From Symsagittifera roscoffensis (Eukaryota; Xenacoelomorpha; Acoela; Convolutidae), in contig NC_087070.1 of NCBI RefSeq assembly GCF_963678635.1, positions 18,201,318 through 18,265,317 on the forward strand: 64,000 nt of DNA. Direction: 5' to 3'. Shown one piece after another: positions 53,200-64,000 of the stretch (position 1 is the first letter of the stretch; every line of letters starts with the position of its first letter). A program made the position numbers and the translations under genes. The notes under the pieces are model-generated. The model was not told the origin of the DNA and did no database searches. It worked only from the letters and a program-made list of their open reading frames with translations.

Positions 53200-54127
53200 C
53201 CCGGGGTGACCTACATAGACCAAAAATGCTAATCATACAATTCCATAAACTAAGTCTATGAAAAAATACTAATCATACAACTTTCATACACTTTGCTAAA
53301 TTGGTGTCGTCGAATTTTCGAAAAACTTTTCTCTTGTTTTGGCTTAAAATTCGGTGTATCGAACTAAATAAAAAAGAAAAACTTTTTTTGAAAAAAAAAT
53401 AATCATACAATTTCCATATATAGAAAATGCACGACTAGCATTTTTTGATGGCGACGACAAAAATTTTTCAAAGTATTTTTGAAATTACCCCCCAAAATTT
53501 TTTTTGTGTTTATTTCAACCGCAAATTGATTTTCGTACTCAAACAAACATTTTTTGAAAAAAAAATTGCATGCAAAATTTAATTTTTTGTGTGTATAACC
53601 TAGTCCTGGATATACTTATATTGAATTTTTTCCTTTTCTCTTCATAATTTTTTTCAAAAACGCTTAAAACTCTTCTTTCTTTTGTATGACATAATTTGTA
53701 AGCCTTGATCAACGTCTGGTAATTTAAAAATTCAATTTTTAGAAATATTCATTTTTGAAAACTTTTGCCAGAATTTAAAATTTCGTTATATTAATTGTGT
53801 GAGACAGAATTAAAACATTTCAGGCTGTTTCCAATGCGTTTTTAATGCGAGGCGGCCAAACTTTTGGTTACTATTTTAAGTAATCGAGGTTTATGTCATT
53901 TAGGTTTGGTTACGAACACAACCAAAAAATTTTGAGAAACTAAACTGTAAAAAATCAATATTTTTGGTTTATGGAAAAATGCTAAACATACAAATTCCAT
54001 ATATAAAAAATACTAATCACAGACCTTTTATGCAATTTTCTGTACTTATGCAATTGCATGAAAAGTGTATGATTTGCATTTTTCCATATATGAAAATTGT
54101 ATGACTCGCATTTTTGTTCAACCCGGG
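53200..54127 (-). mobile_element. TA-type MITE, full-length copy
   Basis: 928 bp, inverted relative to 28271-29194 and alignable along its length (for example tcgtcgaattttcgaaaaac and tggttacg-like blocks). Ends are CCCGGGGTGACC and, at the right, gttcaacccggg. Flanks are tt on both sides rather than the expected TA, so either the target duplication mutated or the ends are shifted. Confidence 0.8.
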
Positions 54128-54650
54128 TTGATTGTTATGGATTTATGTTGTGAAAAAAATTAATTATAACTGAAGAAAAATGGAATATGAGCAAAGGGAT
54201 TATTTTTTTATAAGCAAATCAAATTTAATATATTAAAAAAGAATTAAAATTTAAAATTGACATCTATAATCGATTATAGTGTCCAATGTTTTGGTCACTA
54301 AAAACTAATTATAATCAACTGAAACCCCAGCGCGGGAAAGTTCGCGCACACGTTCTCTTTTGCTGCACAAAATCAACCACTACAAACATACTTCAGATTT
54401 GGTCAAAGCAATAACTTCAAAAATAGGCCCAGTTATTCATATTTTGAGAAACAAAAAATAATACGAAAAAAAAACACTGTAAAAGAACTGTGTGAAATGA
54501 TTCTTTGAAATTTTATTGACTCTTTTGTGTCTAAAAACCCTAATTGAGGCATAACATAATTTCATCAATTAAGATACCAAAACGTGTATCTTAAGGGCGC
54601 GTATCTTTGTGAGTGTGAGTGTTTGAGGAATTCAGAGATAATCCTTGAAA
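54128..54650. other. AT-rich intergenic
   Basis: A TAATCGATTATA palindrome lies at 54266-54281 with a second taattataatcaac nearby, as in the flanks of the G-core repeats. No gene is seen. Confidence 0.35.
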
Positions 54651-55048
54651 CAGGGGCGGATTTAGGGTCGGCAGGGATTCGACTCCCTGCCGACCCAAAG
54701 AGTCCCCCCTTTGAACTACTTTAAGATATCCATTTTTGGCTGACGGACCCCAAACTTTTTTTAAGGCGCCTTTGGCGCCAATATATACTAATTTTGAGGG
54801 GAGAGCGCGCGCCGAAAAATCATAAATTTCCAAAAAGTGCCAAAAAAAGCCTTTTTTAGCTTGTTTTTTCAAACTTTTACCTGCGGGGCAGAAATTTTGG
54901 CCAAAACAGGGTCTTTTAACTCTTTTCATTGAGAGAGCTTGAAAAATCAATTTGAACGATCTAAATAAAAGGTCAACCAAAATTTTCAAAATTTTTTTGA
55001 AAATCCGCCCCCCCCACCCCCCTCCAGAAAATCTTAGATCCGCGTCTG
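54651..55048 (-). mobile_element. hAT-like MITE, copy 3
   Basis: 398 bp in inverted orientation to copies 1 and 2. The left end is CAGGGGCGGATTTAGGG and the right end reads gatccgcgtctg. The 8-bp duplications are ccttgaaa (54643-54650) and ccttcaaa (55049-55056), one mismatch apart. Its last 22 bases are included in the tandem duplication that starts at 55027. Confidence 0.85.
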
Positions 55049-55721
55049 CCTTCAAACATACTAATTTTCCAGGAATAATCAACTTGTCAAAATTTTTGGA
55101 AGATCACGACCAAATGCCTTGTGACCTATTTTTTTTTGTTGAATAAAGTTTGTCCCAAAATATGCAACGAGGTAACAAATCAAGGCAAAAAGCAAAGAGC
55201 AAAAACTTCAATGCAATGAGATAGCATTTGGAGCTGCACTACGTTTTAGCCACTTACCTCTGGGTTCCACAACCTCAAAAGATCCCAGAAAATTATTATT
55301 TTTTTTAAATTTCACGACAAATTACAGTGCAGTCTCGTCGCGGAATCCGCAAACTATTTGAAAATACCCAGTTTGGCCACTTTATGTGGAAGATACAAGA
55401 TACAACAGGTCCCATCTAGTGATTAGGAAGATCTAAAAACTTTAAAATGTAAAAATCCTTTCATAGTTTTTCAAAAAAAAAACTCAGTTAGCTTAAGTGT
55501 AGTCCGAACATTCCAACCTTTACCCTCATGCGAGCAGTTGTGTTCCCTTTCTAATATTTCCGGCTCATATACTCTCCAACCTACAATTAATTTTTCATTT
55601 TTGAAAGATTAATTCAATGCTGTCCAACAAAAACATTTAGAAAGATGCAGTAGTGATTCATTCTCAGCGTGTTATTTCTGAGCGAACTTTGCGATGTGAT
55701 TAGAAAGAAGAAAAGAAAGTT

Positions 55722-55868
55722 TTATTTTTGCTAATTACTGTGACCCAACCAAATTATTTTGGCTGCAAAATTATTTTTGCTAATTACTGTGACCCAACCA
55801 AATTATTTTGGCTGCAAAATTATTTTTGCTAATTACTGTGACCCAACCAAATTATTTTGGCTGCAAAA
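55722..55868 (+). repeat. 49-bp minisatellite, three copies
   Basis: Three exact 49-bp units starting at 55722, 55771 and 55820, each beginning ttatttttgctaattactg and ending ggctgcaaaa. Confidence 0.95.
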
Positions 55869-57318
55869 TTTTTAGAATTTCAACCATGGAGAAGTTTTAT
55901 GTTTCGAAAACGGTTTTGACCTTGCTTTGTTCGTTTTTAGTTCAATTTTTGAACGGATTTTTGAAGCCTTCTCAAAGCTAATTATTTTGTGAGACTTTTT
56001 TTTTCTAAATGCTTTAAAAAATATTTCTATAGATTTGAATTTTCCCTTTCTCACGTTTTCATTTTTTTGACGAAAGTTTTGGTGAGCAAAAATTGAAGCA
56101 AGTTATTTTTTTTCAAATATCATTAGCTCAGATTTATTTACCCCGAAAAAGTTTTCATGTTATGTGCGATGGCCTTACCCTGGTTTTGTATCAAATTAGA
56201 GCTTTAGAGCAATAAATCAAACCCTATAGCATTGATTTGTGACTGCTAATACTGTCCTGTCGGTATGGCATTATAGGGCGGATTAGCGACTCAATTATCA
56301 ATTTTGCTGCGAAAATTCTTCAGGGGAAATTAGAGAATTGTGCTTCAGTGAAATAGTTGTAACCGTATCAAGGTTTTTCTTAACGAAATTGCTAATAATT
56401 ACACCGACTTAACTGCCGCGTAAGAGTTCAGGTACAATTACAACTGTTAAGGATACTTTTTTTTCTATATTTTTTGTTTAAGAACCGTTTAAAGGAAATT
56501 GTACTATTTTCGAGTATTAAAAAATTTGTATAAAATTTGGCTATCAATTCCTTCGCGTATTTTCAATTTCAAGATTTTTAAGCAAAAAATTGAAACTAGA
56601 AACCTCAAGAGGGTCATTAAAAGATGAAAATCTTAGATCCGCATCTGCCTTCAAACATACTAATTTTCCAGGAATAATCAACTTGTCAAAATTTTTGGAA
56701 GATCACGACCAAATGCCTTGTGACCTATTTTTTTTCGTTGCATAAAGTTTGTCCCAAAATATGCAACGAGGTAACAAATCAAGGCAAAAAGCAAAGAGCA
56801 AAAACTTCAATGCAATGAGATAGCATTTGGAGCTGCACTATGTTTTAGCCACTTACCTCTGGGTTCCACAACCTCAAAAGACCCCAGAAAATTATTATTT
56901 TTTTTAATTTCACGACAAATTACAGTGCAGTCTCGTCGCGGAATCCGCAAACTATTTGAAAATACCCAGTTTGGCCACTTTATGTGGAAGATACAAGATG
57001 CAACAGGTCCCATCTAGTGATTAGGAGATCTAAAAACTTTAAAATGTAAAAATCCTTTCATAGTTTTTCAAAAAAAGAATTCAGTTAGCTTAAGTGTAGT
57101 CCGAACATTCCAACCTTTACCCTCATGCGAGCAGTTGTGTTCCCTTTCTAATATTTCCGGCTCATATACTCTCCAACCTACATTTAATTTTTCATTTTTG
57201 AAAGATTAATTCAATGCTGTCCAACAAAAACATTTAGAAAGATGCAGTAGTGATTCAATCTCAGCGTGTTATTTCTGAGCGAACTTTGCGATGTGATTAG
57301 AAAGAAGAAAAGAAAGTT

Positions 57319-57416
57319 TTATTTTTGCTAATTACTGTGACCCAACCAAATTATTTTGGCTGCAAAATTATTTTTGCTAATTACTGTGACCCAACCAAAT
57401 TATTTTGGCTGCAAAA
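57319..57416 (+). repeat. 49-bp minisatellite, two copies
   Basis: The same unit as at 55722, present twice (57319 and 57368) in the second copy of the tandem duplication. Confidence 0.95.
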
Positions 57417-58173
57417 TTTTTAGAATTTCAACCAAGGAGAAGTTTTATGTTTCGAAAACGGTTTTGACCTTGCTTTGTTCGTTTTTAGTTCAATTTTTAA
57501 ACCGATTTTTGAAGCCTTCTCAAAGCTAATTATTTTGTGAGACTTTTTTTTTCTAAATGCTTTAAAAAATATTTCTATAGATTTGAATTTTTCCTTTCTC
57601 ACGTTTTCATTTTTTTGACGAAAGTTTTGGTGAGCAAAAATTGAAGCAAGTTATTTTTTTTCAAATATCATTAGCTCAGATTTATTTACCCCGAAAAAGT
57701 TTTCATGTAATGTGCGATGGCCTTACCCTGGTTTTGTATCAAATTAGAGCTTTAGAGCAATAAATCAAACCCTATAACATTGATTTGTGACTGCTAATAC
57801 TGTCCTGTCGGTATGGCATTATAGGGCGGATTAGCGACTCAATGATCAATTTTGCTGCGAAAATTCTTCAGGGGAAATTAGAGAATTGTGCTTCAGTGAA
57901 ATAGTTGTAACCGTATCAAGGTTTTTCTTAACGAAATTGCTAAAAATTACACCGACTTAACTGGTGCGTAAGAGTCCAGGTACAATTACAACTGTTAAGG
58001 ATACTTTTTTTTCTATATTTTTTGTTTAAGAACCGTTTAAAGGAAATTGTACTATTTTTGAGTATTAAAAATTTTGTATAAAATTTGGCTATCAATTCCT
58101 TCGCTCATTTTCAATTTCAAGATTTTTAAGCAAAAAATTGAAACTAGAAACCTCAAGAGGGTCATTAAAAGAT

Positions 58174-60154
58174 ATAATTACTAGTTAAGAGAGCGTAAGT
58201 AAGCTAGACTTACTCATCGTAATTTGCTTCTAAAGACCATTATGTAGTTTTTTGGTATCACGTGATTACCCAAAAAAGCCCAACTTCAAAATAATGTCCT
58301 ACAATGACACGCGGAGACTTAAGAAAATGTACAAGAAGCTCTTCTATTTGTGGGATAATTTGTCATTTTGTGGGAAGTAATTGAATTAATTTGCCCAGTT
58401 TCTCTTGCCCCTCGAGCGAATTATACACCGAGGCAGGGACTTTGAGGCGCGATAACATAGACATACCATAAAAATAGAACTTACAACAAAGTGTTTACAA
58501 TTGGGCAATTGCAAAATGAAATATGTTCATACCAGACCAAATTTACCAAGAGAGGTAAAAATTCACATGAACGGAAATTTTTGACCATTTTTTTTTGGAA
58601 AAATTCCGATATTTAATTAGAGAGAGAGGGAAAAAATCGGTCGAAGCAGAAGTTAACTATAAAAAACTACTTTTCAACAAAAAACAATTTGAACTCTGCA
58701 AAATAAACTTCTCTTTCATTCCCCGTTTAAAAAAAGGAAATCTGAGTGCATTTAGTAGAAAAATTCTCAACAGTTTTCAGAAGGATTTTTTTTCCAATTT
58801 TTGGTCCATCTATTGTTCCTTTAAATAATTCGAGTTAAAAAAATTTTTGCCTAGTGATCTAAACTGTTCCCACAAGAAAAAGTAATTTAGAATGTAAGCG
58901 GTATTAAATTGGACTTTAGTCATTCAAAATCGAAAAGGTTAAGTTAACTTGGTAAATGTCCGTATTATTACAAAGTATAATAGTAGCAGTAGTAACGCTC
59001 TACTACCGAAAACTAGTTACCATTTTTCTATTTTTCCTAAGCTAACTAGTGGTAACCAATTAGAGATAACCAAATTTGAACTTCATCTTCATTGTCTGTT
59101 TCCTCCCAATTATTCACGAACATCACTTTGTTCATCTGTTTCCGCTCCATAAAGATAAAACAGTCCTTCTCAAGTCTAAATTCCCAATTATATTGTAAAG
59201 CGACAATTTTGCAGATTTTCCATCTTCTTATTTAAAAACAACCCAGGTAAGAGACTTCATTTTGATTTAGTGGCTTTTATTTTTTTAAACGATAGTCAAT
59301 AGGGCTACAAAGGGACAATTTTAACCATAAGTTTGAGATAGGACGACAGTCGGGCCGTTCGGTGGATTCATGATTTGACCGTTTCAACCCGTAGGCTGAC
59401 GGATATACATGATTTTTATTTAGACAGGCAAAAATGCAAACATTAAAGTTCATTTAAAAAGCAAATCACATTTTAAGATTGCTTAAATTTCACCATTTTT
59501 TTTTCTGAATTTGGTTGCTAACTTTCAGGCCCTATTTGTCTGCAGTTGGTTTCCAGATATTTTCTGCCAAATTCAGCGCACGTAGGTATTTTATTATTGA
59601 TCTATTATGCATTTTTGCTCATTTTTTAAAAAAGTTAGTTTTCGCCTATTTCAGTAACTCTTTGGCAAAAAAGTTACTTCAATTTCGAGAAAACAGAAAA
59701 AAAACTTCAAAAAAATAAATATTTTTTAAATTTAAAAACGCATTTGAAAAATGATATTTTTGGCAGTTTTTTTCTATTTATGCTTGAAAGTATTTATTTT
59801 TTGGATTTTTTTGAAGAGATTACAGTCATCAAAAGTTTTTCCACAGCAAACCACTAGCCTTGTGAAAAAATTTTTTTTAGAAAAAATACTTTGTTGTTTA
59901 AATTCAATATCAAGGAAAGATCAATGATCAATAAAATCAATTTTTTTAGTGGCAGCAATTTTTTAGCCGGGAATGTTAGGCAGGATCAATAAGCACAATC
60001 AACATCACGATTTGTTCTCTATCTTGCTTTGAGTTTCTTTGGGACGGGATTGTGCCAGACTATTTTTCGAATTCACGTGACAACGACTTGCAGTACGAGC
60101 AAGAATTTAAGGAGCCTAAATCAAACAAGATCACACTGCGGATATAAAAAAATA
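58174..60154. other. AT-rich intergenic, weak splice-like signals
   Basis: A strong donor-like CAG|GTAAGAG at 59246/59247 follows an acceptor-like ttttgcag ending at 59214, which would bound a 32-base exon; without partners it is not called. The frames at 58595-58828 and 58949-59152 have no recognised features. Confidence 0.3.
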
Positions 60155-60450
60155 TTATAGAGAGGCACTTAGCATATAGTGGTAACTAAATTGTTCACTT
60201 TGAATTGTCATATTGTGTATTCGATCCCCTGCCATGGCAATGATAGTGTGTGAGTACGAGCTCTCACTTGACCTCTAGCTTCAGGTCTACCACAGCCTAA
60301 TCTATTTCGGCTGCAATAGTGGTACCACGCAAAATCGCTGGATGCAAAAAAACGGCCTTGAGTCGCAAAAAAAGAGTTTCGCTCAATAAAAAAACACAGT
60401 CTGGAATGTGGGGGATAATACAAATGAACTATCCTCGACAAGACGATTAG
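60155..60450 (+). mobile_element. Possible tRNA-derived SINE
   Basis: TTAGCATATAGTGGTAA (60169-60185) resembles a Pol III A box, and TATTCGATCCC about 35 bases later (60217-60227) resembles a B box, the spacing found in tRNA heads. A body of about 220 bases follows with higher GC than the flanks. No second copy in the window and no clear tail, so this rests on the two boxes only. Confidence 0.4.
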
Positions 60451-61757
60451 CATTATTTTTTATTCACAAGCAGTTGTGATGATTTCAATTTTAAGACAAT
60501 GACATGAAAGAAACCAACCCTGATTTTTATGTTTTATTTACTAGACGACCGATTATTGGCTTAAAAAAACAGATAAAAAATCCAACAATGCTTAAGTAAT
60601 CAGGTATGCGAAACATGTTTAAAATTGTTGAAATGACAAAACGAAAATTAGACACGAAAATTTTAAATGACAAAACGATTTCAAATTTGTTCAATCATAA
60701 TAGATTACGTAGTTTTTTTTTGAAAATTTGATAAAAACTTAAGCTAACGACAAATATCAAAGGTACCCAAAAATACAAAAGAATATTACAAAAAAACTAT
60801 ATTTTAGAAAATTTATTTCTAAGCATTAAGATTCAGTTGAGCGAATTGGTTGGACTACAAATCTATATTTTTTGCTAATTGAATCTCACATAAAACCTTG
60901 TACAAAAGTAAGGATTGGATGTCAGTGTTTTATTGAAAACTTTCAACGAATGCGATCTCCTGAATTTTGATTCAAACAATCGAAAGATCCATATTTTTCA
61001 GCGCAGTCAGTCTAAACACTGCAAACTTAAGTCGAACGAGCTAAGCACGTGACTTCGTTATTTTTGTTAGGTTTTATAGCTTTATCAACTAAGATAAAGG
61101 GATTGGGCTGAGAGACTGGGATTTGACCTGAGCTTTCAGTTAAGGAACGAAATATGATGCTAAATGAATTGAGAAAAAAAGAAAACCTGTGATTTGCCAA
61201 ACTGAGCATTACTAATTACAAGCTAATCAGTTAATTAATTATAGAATTAAGTTACCATCTGTTGTTCATCTTGGTTGAGTTTCATGAGTTTAAGTCCAGT
61301 TGACTTTGAAGCAGGCTCTCTTTAAAAAACTCATCTTTAATTAATCCACTTTGGATTAATTTGACCTCAATACCCTCAACTGGGACTCAGTTGACTCCAG
61401 GTGAGGCTGAAGCTCATCAGTGCCTGATGATATTTATCGTCTTTAACTGCGCGCAGGGCTTTCAATTACATGTCAGTTTGCAAGTTCTCGGCATCACAGT
61501 ACTGAATTAAAACGGTCCCACCTTGAAATCGTTTGTGAAACAAATGATACTTAACACTGAAGAGCTTCGTTTACTTCTGCTTCACAGACTTCTTGCTCAT
61601 CTTGGTGCAGTTTCAGTTGTCTTCGTTGACAACTGTTTGCCCATCGCCCATCAAACTTATCTCACAGAGTATTGATTAAATTTATAGAGCCTTTAGCGCA
61701 GTTTTTCAATCGATTGGTGTTCAGCTTCTTTAAAGAAAAGTTGCAGCTGTTTGCCTC
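60451..61757. other. Intergenic or intron sequence of rising GC
   Basis: From about 61250 the DNA is less AT-rich and carries recurring words such as cagttgact and gactcagttgactcc. No open frame is convincing on either strand. The gag-only element has inserted at 61758, so 61250-61757 and 63585-64000 were once contiguous and may belong to one host locus. Confidence 0.3.
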
Positions 61758-62015
61758 TGTCATACCGCTACTGCAATAGCAGTAATTGATTATGTATGTA
61801 CCACCAACCTATGGTGCTTAGTTATTACTTTATGGTATACTCAAGGTCACAGTGTGTTATGACATTGAGACCAAGTGAGAGATCAGAGTTGTTCAGCGCT
61901 GATCTAGTTCTCAGTAACCAATAACAAAGCAAAGAAAAAGAAAACTAAATTCAATATACAGAATACAATATTGAATTATACCTTGTTTTCAATTGATATC
62001 GCAACGCATATCACA
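61758..62015 (+). repeat. 5' LTR of the gag-only element
   Basis: 258 bp, beginning TGTCATACC and ending ATATCACA. It differs from the 3' LTR by a 14-bp insertion (taaattcaatatac) and about one substitution. A TATA-like tatggtatactc lies near 61832. Confidence 0.9.
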
Positions 62016-63219
62016 TGGCGCAGCCAGCAGAATTCGCAGCTCAAGACAACAGAACGGATATGGGAACCCCTGTATTTTGGGCGTCAGCGAACTTAGATCC
62101 TCCGTGGCAATTCAAAATCTGGTTCGAACAATTTCTCATTGCGGTTACGGTTAAAGAAAATGTGAACCCAGAGATTATTTTGGAAGAACCAAAAGACATA
62201 CTAGAGGAACCCCCCCCCCCCTCGACCAGAAACACCCCGAGAAGGAGAGAATGAAGATGCGAGGAATGCGAGGATCCTTAGAGACAAGCTAGCAAGGGAT
62301 AGAGTATTGTTGGAGAATGAAGAGAGAAGGACAAGAGGCGCACGAGTCGGACACAATGTTTTCTACAACGAAGTACAAAAGAAATTGGTGTCCAGATTAT
62401 GTTTATCTTTGGGTACAGAAGGAAAGAAACCATTCCTACAAAAGAACCCACATGCTGAAATATCGAAAATGACGTTCAGGGAAATTACAGAACTGGCAGA
62501 AGTTTCGTTTCAAAAGGTGAAATGTGTAAGGTACGAAAGATACAAACTGTTTACGAGATTGTAAGAATCGGGAGAATCTCTGGAATCATTTCACGCAGCG
62601 TTAACTGCGCAAGCAGCCCGATCAGAACTGGGAACATTGGAAAATGAGATAGTCCGTGATTTTTTTTTTCAAAAATGAAAAACATGACATTGCAGGACAC
62701 GCTGACATTCGAGACCCTAGACCCGGAAGAGGTTCTGAAAAGGGCGATAAAGTTCGAATATAGCAAGTTAACCACAATGGCGTCCAAAAGACAAATGCGG
62801 CGGCTACAGGAGGATCAAGTAACAATTACACCTCGGTAGTGAGAATAAAACAAGAACCTGTAATGGCAGTTCGAAATTTGTCAGGGACAACAAAGAATCA
62901 AAACAGAAAGGAATCGAATAAAAGACAAAATAATAACAAGAATCACAACATGAAAACAAAACCATGTAACAGATGTGGAAGGACATTTTATCAAGGGCAC
63001 TTGAAAAATTGTGCAGCGATGGGGAAAACTTGTAAGAACTGTGGTAAACCCAATCATTTTGCAAAAATGTGCAGATCTCAACAAGTAAGTGAAGTTGCGG
63101 AAGACTCGGAAGGATCGGTAGAGGAATGCGATCAGATAAGTGAAAGTGTTGGGTATGCTACGCTAGATGAAGGAGTGAAATGGAACCCGAGTTGGGAAAT
63201 AGAGCTGGAAGAAAATTGA
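62015..63219 (+). pseudogene. gag: Gag with CCHC knuckles, several frame breaks
   Basis: The start ATG is at 62015. The frame breaks are at a run of 12 C (62210-62221), a TAA stop at 62562, a run of 10 T (62660-62669) and near 62790. Between breaks the protein is continuous and well preserved. The last segment (62839-63219) has two zinc knuckles: CNRCGRTFYQGHLKNC (Cys-x2-Cys-x7-His-x3-Cys) and CKNCGKPNHFAKMC (Cys-x2-Cys-x4-His-x4-Cys), then an acidic tail to the stop. Gag would form particles and bind RNA. The capsid-like middle resembles the gag remnant at 3140-3493. Since two of the breaks sit in homopolymers, sequencing error is possible there; the TAA is not explained that way. Confidence 0.82.
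62016..62025 (+). promoter_or_regulatory. Primer-binding site of the gag-only element
   Basis: TGGCGCAGCC follows the LTR with no spacer, as in the element at 3838. It fits the 3' end of a tRNA-Ser-like primer. The gag ATG (62015-62017) overlaps the LTR end and this site. Confidence 0.7.
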
Positions 63220-63340
63220 AAATACTATAAACTAAACCTTCAAGTAACCCAACAACTTTCTTGTGAACTGAGTACAGTAAACTCTTTTTAAAAAAATTAT
63301 CCTACTTATGTTGTATAATTTATTTTTACCGAGGGGGGTG

Positions 63341-63584
63341 TGTCATACCGCTACTGCAATAGCAGTAATTGATTATGTATGTACCACCAACCTATGGTGC
63401 TTAGTTATTACTTTATGGTATACTCAAGGTCACAGTGTGTTATGACATTGAGACCAAGTGAGAGATCAGAGTTGTTCAGCGCTGATCTAGTTCTCAGTAA
63501 CCAATAACAAAGCAAAGAAAAAGAAAACAGAATACAGTATTGAATTATACCTTGTTTTCAATTGATATCGCAACGCATATCACA
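63341..63584 (+). repeat. 3' LTR of the gag-only element
   Basis: 244 bp, TGTCATACC to ATATCACA, matching 61758-62015 apart from the 14-bp gap and about one substitution. It is preceded by a G-rich polypurine tract. Confidence 0.9.
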
Positions 63585-64000
63585 GTCTCCTAAAGATCCA
63601 GCGATCTTCTACCCCTTGGCTTGTGCTACTAGTTGACGTTCTTAGCCACTAGCTGACGTTCTGTCATTCACCTCCCCAAACCAGTCAGCATATGTGGATT
63701 TGTTTATTTTCACCATCATCGTCCTTGATGTAACACAATTCCAGCATTCCGCTTTGCATTGGAAAAAAGTTCGTAGCCACCAAGTGCTCTCTGTCAGGAT
63801 TCTGCAAGAAGCTGGAAAGCTGAGACTCAGTAGCTTGTTTGCTTACATCACATAACAAAGATGATTCCATCATGCTTCTGTAGTAACTTGCTTCCCCTGT
63901 CTGCTAGTTTCCGCAGTTAAACCCACTGGTGTGATGCTGTGAAAGACAAAGTGATCCACGAAGTTGTTATTGTTGCAGCTTGATTGACTCCTGATCCTAA
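63585..64000 (-). CDS. Possible host exon on the minus strand, unrecognised
   Basis: The minus frame opens upstream of 63873 (GEASYYRSMMESS reading through the ATG at 63873) and runs to a stop at 63685: 62 codons from the ATG. The product contains ESQLSSFLQNPDREHLVATN and MLELCYIKDDDGENKQIHIC. GC is higher than the window average. A donor-like GATG|GTGAAAAT lies inside near 63713, so the final residues may be intron. I do not recognise the protein; the interest is that it resembles ordinary coding sequence and lies beside a recent insertion. Confidence 0.3.

Larger units (their letters stand above)
55027..58173 (+). repeat. 1.6-kb tandem duplication
   Basis: Unit 1 is 55027-56625 and unit 2 is 56626-58173, nearly identical, joined at aaaagat|gaaaatctt. 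The length difference is mainly one 49-bp minisatellite repeat. Neither unit holds a recognisable gene: a Lys-rich 60-codon frame on the minus strand in both units begins at GTG and is not supported. Each unit carries a cgcggaatccgcaaac word. Confidence 0.92.
61758..63584 (+). mobile_element. Gag-only LTR retrotransposon (TR-GAG type), young
   Basis: A 1.83-kb element: 5' LTR 61758-62015, primer-binding site, gag, polypurine tract (ccgaggggggtg, 63329-63340), 3' LTR 63341-63584. Flanks gcctc (61753-61757) and gtctc (63585-63589) are a near 5-bp duplication. No protease, RT or integrase is present between gag and the 3' LTR, so it would depend on another Ty3 element for movement. The LTRs are almost identical, so insertion is recent. 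Confidence 0.9.

Noticed and set aside
55722-55868. CRISPR-like array
   Set aside because: The 49-bp units are directly adjacent with no spacers, and there are only three; this is a minisatellite.
55872-57602. Lysine-rich 60-codon minus-strand frame conserved in both duplicated units
   Set aside because: It begins at GTG rather than ATG, and identity between units is explained by the recent duplication, so conservation says nothing about coding.
59215-59246. 32-base micro-exon between ttttgcag and GTAAGAG
   Set aside because: No partner exon or open frame of useful length; such pairs occur by chance in 64 kb.

Overview
The window is nuclear DNA of a eukaryote, most likely an invertebrate animal. 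It is AT-rich throughout (about one third GC by eye). It is crowded with Ty3/gypsy-like, non-LTR, Polinton-like, hAT-like and Tc1/mariner-like mobile DNA, and has introns and splice-type signals rather than operons. I cannot name the species. There is a 200-base assembly gap at 41297-41496. Almost all recognisable coding sequence is transposon-derived and broken.

Layout. 1-3838 (minus): 5' two thirds of a decayed Ty3/gypsy retrotransposon (gag, protease, RT, RNase H; the integrase would lie off the left edge). 3960-7425 (minus): a GC-rich non-LTR retrotransposon (PHD-type finger, APE endonuclease, RT), broken by frameshifts and short tandem duplications. 9090-9780 (plus): an integrase remnant of a Ty3 element. 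9780-15300: mostly unrecognised decayed sequence, with a 99-bp perfect inverted repeat at 13694-13952. 15333-15941: a possible small two-exon gene. 17075-18487 (minus): the best gene in the window, an intact intronless 470-codon ORF that looks like a bacterial two-domain SnoaL/NTF2-like protein and is a candidate horizontal acquisition. 19-26 kb: a hAT-like MITE, clusters of short palindromic motifs, and a G-rich dispersed repeat. 27695-28081: first exon of a type II membrane protein with a coiled-coil stalk. 28182-38080 (minus): a second Ty3-type element with a 1.7-kb LTR, RNase H, integrase and a decayed post-integrase region. 38.9-41.3 kb (plus): a decayed Polinton/Maverick-type gene block with a packaging ATPase. 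41.5-49.9 kb: two copies of a 1.9-kb segment enclosing a G-rich repeat and a plus-oriented LTR. 51-55 kb: further hAT-like and TA-type MITEs. 55027-58173: a recent 1.6-kb tandem duplication. 60.2 kb: a possible tRNA-derived SINE. 61758-63584: a young gag-only LTR element. The right edge may hold a host exon.

How parts relate. At least four non-autonomous repeat families recur: the hAT-like MITE (3 copies), the TA MITE (3 near-complete copies plus a fragment), the 1.7-kb LTR (3 copies) and the G-core repeat (3 copies plus one possible). Their nesting gives relative ages: the LTR at 28.2-31.0 kb was hit by the TA MITE, and the hAT-like MITE at 54.6 kb was in place before the 1.6-kb tandem duplication copied its end. 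The only features that look like functioning host or captured genes are the SnoaL-like ORF, the membrane-protein exon and a few short candidate exons.
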